From Heterostelium multicystogenum (Eukaryota; Evosea; Eumycetozoa; Acytosteliales; Acytosteliaceae), in assembly GCA_003667245.1 (NCBI GenBank), contig RCNN01000272.1, positions 1-42,816 of the forward strand: a stretch of DNA of 42,816 bases, in the 5' to 3' direction. The first letter of the stretch is position 1. Each line of letters starts with the position of its first letter. Positions 33,213-42,816 of the stretch are shown here, one piece after another. The position numbers were made by a program, and so were the translations under genes. The notes beneath the pieces are model-generated. The model made no database searches. It worked only from the letters and a program-made list of their open reading frames with translations, and was not told the DNA's origin.

Positions 33213-34250
33213 TTAGTTGGCAACGACACCCAAATAGAGAAGTCCAATGAGGGATTGGATCTCTTCGTAAAGCTTGATTGTTTGGGCTGGTTCACGGCTT
33301 TCAGCACCCTTGACCAATTCGTTGACGGCACCAGCAAGACGACCTGCAGCTTGTGAAATGTCGAATCCAATTGGAAGATCGGCTGGGAGTGAAAGTGCAA
33401 AGTTAGCAGCCTCCTTGACGATGTCCATAAGAGTGTTGATTGTGATGTCATGATTAGATGATTTCTTGTGAATGATGAGCTTAACTGCCTTGGCGGCAAC
33501 TAACAACTGATCTAAAAATGGTTGGACTTGCTCTGTGGTGAGTCCATATTGCTTTCCAACTGCAGTGGCAACCTGTGTGTTGACTGGGTTAGCTGGTGTG
33601 CTGACTGCTGGGGTGCTGGCTTTGGGTGAGATTGAAGCAGCTGGTGAAGTTACAGCTGGAGATGAACCAATCTTGAGACCCCAACGCTCAAGACGCTTTT
33701 GTTCTTGACGAATTTTTCTCCTCATTTGTGTGACCGTCAATGTTGGTTGCAATTGAGGCGTTGTCGACTGGAGCATCATTCTTTGGTGCAGCTGGAGTAG
33801 TCTTTGCTGGAGCTCCATACTCTTCAATGAGATTGTTGGAACTGAGTCCCATCTTTGTCAAACGACGCTCTTCTACACGAGCTTGCTCATCGAGCTCAAC
33901 TGACTCCAAGGATGGAGTGCTTTGGCTTGATGATGGTTGCTTCCTCATTGGAGGAAGTTGGTGAGACAGAACCAGTGTCAAGTCCCCACTTCTTAAGACG
34001 AGCTTGCTCTTTGACGCATTTTTTCATCGCTAATTTGGACACTGGCAACATTTGCGTATGGTGAATTGGTGTCGACTCCACCACCGGTAGCATTTCCAGA
34101 GTAGTTGACTGGAACGGTTGGAGTTGGCTTGGTAACGACTGGAGCCCATGAAGTGACTCTACCCTTATTATTGGTACCGGACTTTTCCCTGAAGAGCACG
34201 ACTCAAAACGTTGTTTCCTCACGTGATTCAATTTCTTCTTGAGTTGACAT
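33213..34250 (-). CDS. Helical protein with three R-L-x-K-W/M-G-L motifs, unknown function
   Basis: Unrecognised. The start at 34250 reads MSTQEEIESREET. A Pro/Asn/Gly-rich segment (V-T-K-P-T-P-T-V-P-V-N-Y) follows, then three copies of a basic amphipathic motif spaced 35-50 residues apart: K-E-Q-A-R-L-K-K-W-G-L-D-T-G-S, R-V-E-E-R-R-L-T-K-M-G-L-S-S-N, and R-Q-E-Q-K-R-L-E-R-W-G-L-K-I-G-S. Linkers are Ser/Pro/Ala-rich. The last ~130 residues (from T-Q-V-A-T-A-V-G-K-Q-Y-G-L) are predicted all-helical with heptad-like hydrophobics (V-Q-P-F-L-D-Q-L-L-V-A-A-K-A-V-K-L-I-I), ending L-L-Y-L-G-V-V-A-N. No signal peptide or membrane helix. Four or five single-base breaks separate the blocks (near 34205, 34010, 33940, 33725). 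Codon use in the blocks is G/C-ending and gene-like, unlike the flanks. A cytoskeletal-adaptor role would be a guess. Confidence 0.65.
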
Positions 34251-35361
34251 TGTATTTGTTGTTGGTGTAATAATAAACTATAGTATAATAAAACTAAAAA
34301 CCTAAAGACCTTTTTGATTTAATATAAACTTTGTTTTTCCAATCAAAATGAAATGTTGTAATGTAATATAATGTAGTGAATTGATTGAAATGATGATGTG
34401 ATGATAGATAGAGAAAGATAATATTTATTATTAAGATTTCAAAATATAAATAAATGATAGATAAAGATAAATATTTATATTTTATTGACTTTGTTTATTG
34501 AGTGGATGGAGTGATTGTAGTGGTGGTAATCAGTCAGATACTGGCCTACTCCTACAACTACTACTAAATATATATACAATTTGGGGTGAATATGATGTGT
34601 GAGAGTGGTGTGTGTGTGTGATTTTTAACAATGTTAAAGATATGTAGTATTTAATTGATTGCTTACTTGCTGCTTTATATGATTGATTAAATTTGAATAA
34701 AAATTCATTCACACCACAAAATAAGATGATTTTTCAAGAGTAACAAAAACAATCAATTTAAAAACAAATTTTTAAAAAATGTAAAATTGCATGGCTGTGG
34801 TGGGGGTATAAAGTTGGACAAACCAAGTTTGACAAAGATGAAAGTGGGGTTGTGTTGAATGATTTTAACGGTTAATTTATGAATTCCCACATTTTTGAAT
34901 TTTGAGTTAAAATAATTTTGATGAACCAAATGGATTGACTGATTGATTGTATTCATTGTTTGATTGCATTTTTCAAAAAATACAATTTTACTAGTTTTTT
35001 TTCTATTGTTAAGTTAATGATAGTCAATCTTTATCATAATGTTTTATTTATTTCTTCATTCACTTGAATTACTTGTTACTTTAAAATTTATTTCTTTGTA
35101 AAGGAAGAATATCATCAAATAATAATAATAATAATAATAATAGTGATCATTGGCCACTGCTTTTTTTGGGTTTTTAATTATTGTCAAATTGAGTTTTCGA
35201 TTATGATTCTGTTCATATCCTTTTGTGGATTATTTGATCAAAATCAAAAGGACCTTAAGAATAATTGGGAATGATCATTGTTAGAATCAAAAAATTTGTA
35301 TTTTATTAGCGAATAAAAACTATTGTTATAATTTTAATGGTTTTAATATTATATGGTTGAA
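34251..35361. other. AT-rich intergenic region with (AAT)n microsatellite
   Basis: No supported gene. (AAT)8 lies at about 35118-35141; a TG-rich stretch (GTGGTGTGTGTGTGTGA) lies at 34604-34621, upstream of the minus-strand gene that starts at 34250. ORFs at 34530-34712 and 34753-34956 have no protein-like composition. Confidence 0.4.
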
Positions 35362-36983
35362 TCAATACTTCTTTTTTCTTGTGTTCTTTATAAAGATATT
35401 ATGAACGTTTGAATCCGGTGAAAGCGATGGCGATTGGCTGTCATTGGAGTATAATTTATAGTTAAAAGAAGAGATTCGTGGGAGTGTGTTGGTTGAGTCT
35501 GCAAGATTTGTTATATTTAAGATACTACCACTGTTGGTGGCAGAATCTAAAGGTTTGGACTCGATTTGTTTGTACTGTTGTTGCTGGGTGTGTTGTTTTC
35601 GGTAGGAGATAAAAATTAATAGGACTGCTGCTACTTCTGTGACTACGTGTGACAATTGGTAGGCTTGGCATTTCCATTGTTGATTTGTTAATGGTGCTAT
35701 GATTACTACTGTTTAGAATGGGAGATTCATCTTTTTCCTCCATGATTGGATTGATCAGATTGGAAATCGATGCTTTGTTGTGGTATGGATTGTTGGTTGG
35801 AGGTGAGCTGTTCAACTTTTGGGGAGGACTGAAGCTGCTGGATGGTGGTGACAACTGTGAGGATGGGCTTGTATGTGGAGTAGAATTCAATGGGCTGCTA
35901 CTTCCACTCAGCTTAAAGTTATCGTCTTTTGGAATTGGACCAAAACTCATTGCATCAATTAGGTCATCGGCAGTTGATGATCTTCTTGGTGTTTTTATCA
36001 TATCGTGAGGAATTCATTGAGAATGGACTACGTGGAACAGTGTGGAATGCTCCACTGCCTGAACTACCAGAAGAGCTGAGGGAAGATGAAAGTGGATGGT
36101 TATTGTTTTTTTGAAGTGGTGATTGTGGAATGGGAATTATATTTGGATGGTCTAGGTGGAATGATGCTGAACTAAGTGATTTACTTCTAGGTCTTTGATG
36201 TGGAGATGATAGGCCTAGATTTGAAATATCGCATATGTAGTTGTTATAATTTGATGATGGAGAAGTTGACTTGGTACTGCTGCTTCCTCCACTTCCCCGT
36301 AGATTAAAATTGTGATGCTAGAATAGGAGTGCTCGATTTGCTACTGAAAAACATTGGAGATGGAGAACCTGAAAAATTGTGCGCTATCAGCAGACATTAG
36401 AGGGGATGGATAGCTTGGGATATGTTGTTGGTGGTTATTTGGTAAGATTGGAGATGATGGATTAGAAAAATGATCCAAGCTCTCTTCCCAAGGATCAGTG
36501 TGGTCTTTTAATTTCCAGAATCCATAGCAATCATGGTGATCTGCACCACTTTCAAACAATCTCCTACAATGTGAAAGTGCATCTTGTAATTGTTTTCTCC
36601 ATCCAGGTGTTCCTATTATTAATAGAGTTAATCCAAACTGTTTATAATAAAATACATATAATTAATATTTACTTTTTTTCTTTGTACAAATAATATCCCA
36701 ATGGGCAGCAACATAACCATAGACGTCTTTTTTCAAATTGAAATATTCTTTTTCTGGATATAGTTTTTTAAGTGAATAAAACACTACTCTTAAAATTGAA
36801 ACCCAAGATACTGATCTTGAGACAAGACATGGAGGGCAACTCGCGAGTACAAATTAGACATATATGTGGTTTTGGACATACTGGTGTGATAAATGATGGC
36901 GATATTTCATATTTTACACCATGAATAAATCTATACTCTGTGAATCCTTGATCCTCCAAAGAGATTGGCTGGTTCAAATCCAT
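35362..36983 (-). CDS. Putative nuclear protein with Cys cluster and winged-helix-like domain
   Basis: Tentative. The start at 36983 reads MDLNQPISLEDQGFTEYRFI, followed by a Cys cluster (C-P-K-P-H-I-C-L-I-C ... M-S-C). After a one-base break near 36765 come L-K-K-L-Y-P-E-K-E-Y-F-N-L-K-K-D-V-Y-G-Y-V-A-A-H-W-D-I-I-C. A clean intron (about 36672-36614, GTAAAT...ATAG, phase 1) joins T-K-K-K to R-T-P-G-W-R-K-Q-L-Q-D-A-L-S-H-C-R-R-L-F and Y-G-F-W-K-L-K. The layout (incomplete Cys finger, helix, W-D, T-P-x-W-x-x-x-L-x-x-A-L, G-x-W-x-L) resembles the PHD-like plus winged-helix N-terminus of ASH2L, a COMPASS subunit. No SPRY domain follows; instead the ~300-residue rest is Ser/Pro/Asn-rich (S-P-P-S-S-S-F-S-P-P-Q-K). 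At least three further breaks. The gene is fairly safe; the family is a weak call. Confidence 0.5.
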
Positions 36984-39900
36984 TTGGAAAGAGGTCGATT
37001 GTTTTGGAAAATTAAATAGGTAGGTAGATATTACAAATTGTATTGGATATTAATTTTTTGATTTGATGTATTTGTCGAAAATAAAAATATTCTAGGTTTA
37101 TATATTCTTATTCTATTTTCTTTTAAAAGGCAATACTATCTATTTTGGCGAAATTGGTTGGATAATATTTTTTTATGAAACAAATGAAAAAAGTGAAGAG
37201 TAGAGGGAAGAGAGTGGTAATTTTATAAAGGTTAGAAATATTCAGGTAAAACTCCTAAGTGTTTCTTTTTCTTATTGGTGGAGTTATTCTAGTAGTTTTA
37301 TAGTAGTGATAAATTAAGTTAATCGTGTTTTTGGGTGTTGTTGAGTTTTTTGTCTAGCTATGGGTAAGTGTGGTAATGTTATAAATGTTGTTCAGTGGTA
37401 AGTTGGTGCAATCTTTGGGATGACGTATTTGAGTTTGAATTTGAATTTGAAATTGATATGCTAATATATTATTTTTAATCAAAGAAAAAATACGACTGAC
37501 AGTTGATGTGTATAAAAACAATGTAAATATAATTTTTAACTTTATTTTAATGATAGTAATAATAGTAGGATAAATATAAGTAAAATTATAATTTATATAT
37601 TTGTAATAATAATAAGTATATTTTTAAGAAAAAATATTTTTAAGCGTAATTGTTGTTGTTATTTAAATATTTTAAAAGGATTATTGAAAATTATTGTTGT
37701 AATTTATAACTTGATGTTTCATTTATAACAATTATGAATAGATAGATAAATGTTAAATAACTAACTACTAAACTTAAAACTAGAATAGAAAATGTGAATG
37801 TAAATTTAAATTAAATAGAAATGGATGGATGGATGTAAAATGGAATCAAATAATGATTTATGAATGGATATATTATTTAATTTGTTAATGAAAAAGACGA
37901 AGTAGTGGATTAATAGAGCTGTTGTCCTTTGAAAGAATAGAAATTGTTTTATTATTATTACTGTTGTTGCTGTGATTTATTTACAAGTAGATAAATTAAA
38001 CACGATAGCTTGTTGCAGTTGTTAGAATTGTTGTTTTAAACCAAATTAACATAACAACCAATTCCGAATTTTTTCACAGAGTGTCTTTTGGTATGATGTT
38101 GCGGCCAACATCCAAAATTTTTGATCTGTTGTTGCTCACAGATGGTGTGAGTGTCTCTGACGGAGCAATATAACCAAGTGCGTGGGAATTAAGTAATACA
38201 ATTTTAAATTTAGTAAATAGGTAGATAAACAGATAAATTTTGCCAAAATAGTACTATCTTTATATTTATAGCAATTATTAACTATTACTCCTGTCTGTTG
38301 TGAGAGCGACGAAAAATACAGCGACGATGGTGATGTCAACCACACAAACTAACAACTGCAAGAAAATTATTGATATTTAAAATTGAAGCCTTTCAAAAGC
38401 TTTGGACGTGTGTGTCAGAGTGAAATAAAGATAATAGAATATTAAATTATTAATACAATTAAAGATATTGATTGATTTGATTTGGATTAGCTAATGTATG
38501 TCTTGTATTGGTTTGAATAATTTGAATTGTAGTGGATGTGAATGTGGATTGGATGGATGGATGGATGATCCAATATAAATAACTAAATAAGTTAAAAAAA
38601 CATTAAAACAATGGATTTGGGATTTTCCAACTTTGATGTGGATGGAGTGTAATTGATAAGTTTGGAGACACACCAACAACAACAACAGAGGAGAAACAGA
38701 ACAATTAGGAAAAGGAGAGAGAATAGTTACAATTAATTTGGTGAGATACAACCAAAATCGATTGATTTTATTAAATTTAACATTTATAAATAGCTTTACA
38801 ATTTCTAAAACATCATCTAACTACCACATTGGCATTCCTATTAGCTAATGGTATTTCTCGAGATAGGCAGACTGATAATTTAAAACAGCATTACATGGTA
38901 GATTTTCCTTATCACTGTTCACTCTCAATCTCACCCATTAGACACTGAATATTATTAGTACACAAAGAGGGTGGTGCAGGCAAACTTGTCATGGTGGTGT
39001 TGGTTTGGATGAGGTGGATGCAAGCAAGCATCTAAGTCATTAACCAAAGACAACTATAACAACCACTAACACTACCTCTACTACATTGGTGATATAAATT
39101 CTTATATATTTAACTAAATATAAAAGGTACAAAGAAAAATGTTAATAACAATAATAACAATGAGTGTCTCTTTACAAAAAATTGATAACATTTATTAATT
39201 TGACTAATGAATAATAATTATGAATTAAGATGTATAAAAATAGAAAGTTATTTCGATCCTTTGTCGACTTGAATTTGCAAGCAACACAACCATTGTTATC
39301 ACTACACATTCTAACACTACCACCAGCACCACAACCACATTACTGCCAAGATGCTGATTTTTGTTACAGTTGTCATATTACAATTTGGGAATTAATAAAC
39401 TTGGAGCGATGTCAGTTAGAACGGAAATAATATTAATCCTAACCATATGTGGGAAAAACCACAAAACCCCTGCCGACCGACACTACTGTTTTGATTTTAT
39501 AACTTTTTTCAAAACAACACTACCACCTTAATCATCAAATGATTCATTTTGGACACCACAGTGTCTGTTCAAATATGAGTGAACATATATATATATTAAG
39601 TCTTAGAATGATTGTCATAAATGTTTTATAGTTGTTTTGTGTTGTTTATCAACATCATCAACAACATCATCATTCTTAATATTATTGTTATGACAGTGAC
39701 ATAGATTCGATACAATCAAGCAAAACTAACCAAATAGGAATTACCATTACTGTTGAATGAATATATATTACTAGTACTTAAAACCTGTGTTTGGTAAATA
39801 AATATGGATTTTTTTGTCCAACTACCACCATTTAATAATACACCACCACTAAGCACAAACCATATTAATTAAAGAAAAAGTTACCAACTATTCTTAGCTT

Positions 39901-40792
39901 AGTACAGTTCCTACTTTAGTTGTTCTTATTGTTGTTTATCTTGAGGGTGGTAGGTATTATTACTTTCCTTTTAAATCAATAAATATTGACCTATTGCTTG
40001 TCTCTTCAACTCCAAAGTGGATGTGGAGTTTCAAATGGATGTCATTTCATTTACACAAACGAATAAAATAGACATAACGACCGGCTGATACTGAATCTTA
40101 TTCATCTTTAAAAACAAAGTAATTACTACTACGCTATGTTTTGTTTGCTATATCTGCTAAAGTTTGTCCAAGTCGACACTCTTAATACTATGACTGTTAC
40201 TGTCGTTGTAAAGGTAAATGACAACTATCTGCAGTAGGTGGTAAAAATTTGAGCTACAATATAATATTCTATTAGGTATCAGGGAATGTTAAATGAGCAC
40301 TTTAGTTGCTGATGATGATGATATTAAGTACTATCTATAACCCTATTTGGCATGCATTATATCTATATAGATCATCTGATTGTATAAACTACGAGATGAT
40401 ATATACATAATAAGATAGAATGATACACATCACTACCTGGTTTTGTTTTGCTTATCTACAATATATATTTATTATTATTTGATGTGATGATTAACATTTA
40501 CAATTGCTTGTTTGATTGTTTGTTGGTAGGTGCTTGATTGATTGCTCTGTGATGTGCTGTTTTAGAGTTGTTTGTTGAAGTTTCTGTGATGAATGACACT
40601 AACCAATATAGTTTATCTATATTAGTTTGATCGATTGCAATAGGTCTGAGACTATACATACTTTTAGTTGACTGTATAAATGTATCGAAATTATAAGCCA
40701 TAACTAATCATTGTAGTCGTTGAATACTTGATAATTTAATGATTGCTTTAGCTATTGTTGTTATTATTATTATTATTATTTGATTTTGTTGA
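36984..40792. other. 3.8-kb gene-poor AT-rich region
   Basis: No ORF here has protein-like composition (candidates at 38136-38345, 38491-38751, 39230-39430 and 40498-40701 were examined). It contains TTTGAATTTGAATTTGAA (37433-37450), GGATGGATGGATG repeats (38550-38568 and 37822-37833), CATCATCAACAACATCATCA (39652-39671) and (ATT)n at 40762-40781. I found no tRNA-like B box. Scattered C/A-rich patches (39040-39080, 39290-39350) might be untranslated exons or RNA genes, but I cannot support any. Confidence 0.4.
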
Positions 40793-41332
40793 TTATTGGT
40801 TGTGACTTCTTCGTGTGCTGGAATTGGTTACACCTGAAAATCCACCTCTGTCAGAATTGAATCCACCACGACCTCTACCACCACCTAGAATAGAATTGTT
40901 ATTAACATTTTGGACGTTGTTGATTCAGGTCGTACTGATAGTTGTCTAGCAAAAGTAGAATAAGCAGTAGATGTATGCGATTTGTAATGCTTACCTCTTG
41001 GAGCACCGCCTCTAGAACGACCAACCGATCTTCCAATACCAAGACTCTTTCCACGCAGCACAGTTTTGCCGTCTATACGCTTGAACATCGGTGCATTCTT
41101 GAGCATGTCTGGTAAAATGAAAAATCTGATTTTGCTTCCTCTAATATAGATCTGTTTCGATTTGTGTTTGCTTTCCGTTCTTGGCCGTCATGGTAATATT
41201 TTCCATACGACAGTTCATGTTGTCTTCGCTCTCTATCAAGGTACCACGATAGAGGTCACCGTTCCTCAGCTCCAAAGTGATAACATGTGAATCTGCTTCG
41301 TGCAATATCTTTACTGGTACACCAATGCTCAT
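40793..41332 (-). CDS. snrpd3: Small nuclear ribonucleoprotein Sm D3
   Basis: Core Sm protein of the heptameric ring on U1, U2, U4 and U5 snRNAs. It starts [20 protein letters not shown]. Sm1 spans L-H-E-A...[17 protein letters not shown]; Sm2 is [21 protein letters not shown], diagnostic of D3. The C-terminal tail is Arg/Gly-rich ([16 protein letters not shown]), as expected for symmetric dimethylarginine and SMN binding. Exon 1 is 41332-40995; a 110-bp intron (40994-40885, GTAAGC...CTAG, phase 1) splits a Gly codon before the last exon (40884-40793). One frame break lies between the Sm motifs near 41147-41152: dropping one A from GAAACAG yields E-Q-I-Y-I-R-G-S, the conserved family sequence. 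About 127 residues, normal for D3. Confidence 0.95.
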
Positions 41333-42390
41333 CTTTTAAATTCGGATACTTCTCTACCTACGAAACTCACAAAGAATATCTTCAAAAATAAATATAACAA
41401 AGATAAAGGATACAACTAAAATCAGCAAAACAGATACCTCAACTTCATCATACTAGTTTTGCTGCCAAAATAATTCAAAAAACTATTTTTGAATTTTTTA
41501 CAAATCAAGCCCAAAATGCAACACACAAATCAAAGCCCTCAATGTTATTATAGAACAAAGCCATATAGATTAGAGTCAGCTTAATAAAGATTTTTCCTCT
41601 GATATTATACTATAATTACTACTTTTACACTTGAAACATTAGTTAGTTAGTTAGTGGAGATCTTTCTAACCAGTCATAGTTCATTGTAATTCAATTGAAA
41701 CTTAAATGTTCCAAATCATTTCATGTCAAGAAAAAGAGATTACTGACTCGAAAGGAATAGTCGTCTTAAGAACCTTATTTTTCTACTTGGTTTTCAGAAG
41801 AAAGAACAAGAGAGATTGTAAGAGATACTAATATATTTAAAAATAACTTTTATATTATATGATCTTTGATTCAAATCTCGATTACGTTAGTTTTTGACCA
41901 CACATTTTGATTTCGAGTTGAATCAACCAACTCAATCCATGATATTGGGTTTTTATTTATTGGTCATTTTGGATCCTTTTTTTGTATTAGATTATTGAGA
42001 TCTTTTACCTTCTGTTTTCTTTGTTTTATAAACGGACTACTCAAAGTTTCTTGAAAAAATTAATATAAGGTGTGGTCTGAAAAGAATAGTAACGACAATC
42101 GTGGAGTATTATTTATTGATTGCACTATCTATCTACACAAATAGTCCACATCAAATAGTTTACTGTAATCTGAAGTCGTAGATGTTAATTAATAATATGT
42201 AGAGTTTGAAATTCTATGGTAGTGGCACATGCAGTCAACAGTTTAAAAAATATAACTTAATTCAATCTCAAATTTTCATGAATTTGAGATAACCAATCAA
42301 ACAATCTGTTTTAGCATTGACATCTAAATTTGAATAAGGCGATGGTCTACTTTCATGCTTAGATCGTCGTTTCATGTTTGTTCCCACGGT
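41333..42390. other. AT-rich intergenic region upstream of SmD3
   Basis: No supported gene. The first ~100 bp is the probable SmD3 promoter/leader. A TTAG tandem repeat is at 41639-41654. The remainder has no ORF of interest on either strand. Confidence 0.4.
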
Positions 42391-42790
42391 CTGAATGTAA
42401 GATAAAAAAGATCAATCAATCACAATCGCCGTCAAGAGAAGTAAACTGCCCAAAGCCTTAAATCAAAGATCAAAAAAAGAAGCTATCGTCCTTGCGTAGT
42501 GTGAAGTGGATGGTTTCCTTTAAGGAGCGATCTTTGGGTTTTTTCGATCCACCTCAGAAGGAGAAACAGATGGTCAAGACTAGCATGTGGTTGAGTTTTA
42601 CACCAACGAAAACCACTCAGTTTTAACCCACCTAGGGTGGTTTTTAAATTGGATGCATGATTTCAAAGTTTTTTGTCAAGGTGGTTGGACCAACTTCCTG
42701 ATTCAATCTTTTCATTTTTTAAAAAACTTGGTCGGCTGGTGTGCTGATGGTGGGGTGAGAGGTTTGTTTGACATTTAATCAAATGAATTG
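42391..42790. other. Mixed-composition, palindrome-rich segment of unknown nature
   Basis: Clearly less A/T-rich than its surroundings. Contains the near-palindrome AACCCACCTAGGGTGGTT (42625-42642), the 9-bp palindrome CCTTTAAGG (42517-42525), GTTGGACCAAC (about 42684-42694), and a CAAAGATC/GATCTTTG inverted pair (42464-42471 and 42528-42535). Both strands have frequent stops; the longest frame (42587-42778) begins without a conventional context and is not recognisable. Could be a structured RNA, an upstream exon or leader of a gene beyond the window, or a mobile-element remnant. Confidence 0.3.
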
Positions 42791-42816
42791 ATTGTGTTTC
42801 AATTAAATTAATATCC

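Noticed and set aside
38491..38751. 86-codon minus-strand ORF in the gene-poor gap
   Set aside because: Composition (Ser/Leu/His/Pro from TGGATG repeats) reflects simple repeats; no domain, and poor start context.
40498..40701. 67-codon minus-strand ORF downstream of SmD3
   Set aside because: Starts with an ATG but has low-complexity Asn/Thr/Gln/Lys content and lies where the SmD3 3' UTR is expected; no homology recognised.

Overview
The window reads as nuclear DNA of a dictyostelid social amoeba (or a very close relative). It is strongly AT-rich, with A/T-only intergenic tracts, short introns (mostly about 55-145 bp) opening GTAAGT/GTATGT and closing YAG, A-rich start contexts, Asn- and Gln-repeat codons, and a eukaryotic gene set: CARMIL, ATR, SmD3, DUS2, TTC39 and mitochondrial S9. 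I cannot assign genus or species from sequence alone.

Layout. 1-3.3 kb: two diverged minus-strand paralogues of a small four-helix membrane protein. 4.6-5.7 kb (+): mitochondrial ribosomal protein uS9m. 7.2-9.1 kb (+): TTC39/Iml2-type TPR protein. 10-13.6 kb (+): CARMIL, the capping-protein regulator, convergent with 13.7-21.9 kb (-): a full-length ATR checkpoint kinase. 22.1-22.5 kb (-): NTF2/SnoaL-like small protein. 23.9 kb: possible 36-aa ORF. 24.4-25.6 kb (+): EEP-fold (exonuclease/endonuclease/phosphatase) gene. 25.7-31.2 kb: a tandem segmental duplication whose unit is a Rac-like GTPase plus a Thr/Pro-rich companion of unknown function. 31.5-32.9 kb (+): tRNA-dihydrouridine synthase 2. 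33.2-34.25 kb (-): protein with three R-L-x-K-W/M-G-L motifs and a helical C-terminus. 35.4-37.0 kb (-): possible Cys-cluster/winged-helix nuclear protein. 37-40.8 kb: no supported gene. 40.8-41.3 kb (-): SmD3. 41.3-42.8 kb: no supported gene, but the last 400 bp are less AT-rich and palindromic.

Most of the genes are unrelated housekeeping functions: actin regulation, DNA-damage signalling, splicing, tRNA modification and mitochondrial translation. The locus that looks most novel is the duplicated GTPase/companion module. Its GTPase carries proline at the Ras-Gly12 position and alanine at the Ras-Gly60 position, and both companion genes end in a hairpin two bases after the stop codon that is conserved in shape but not in sequence.

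Caution: almost every conserved gene is broken by one or more single-base frame breaks, usually one extra A or T in a short run, and two conserved genes have an in-frame TAA. Because this hits essential single-copy genes such as SmD3 and ATR, I read it mainly as base-calling error in the source assembly. It limits how far pseudogene calls can be trusted. CDS coordinates below span the whole locus, introns and breaks included.
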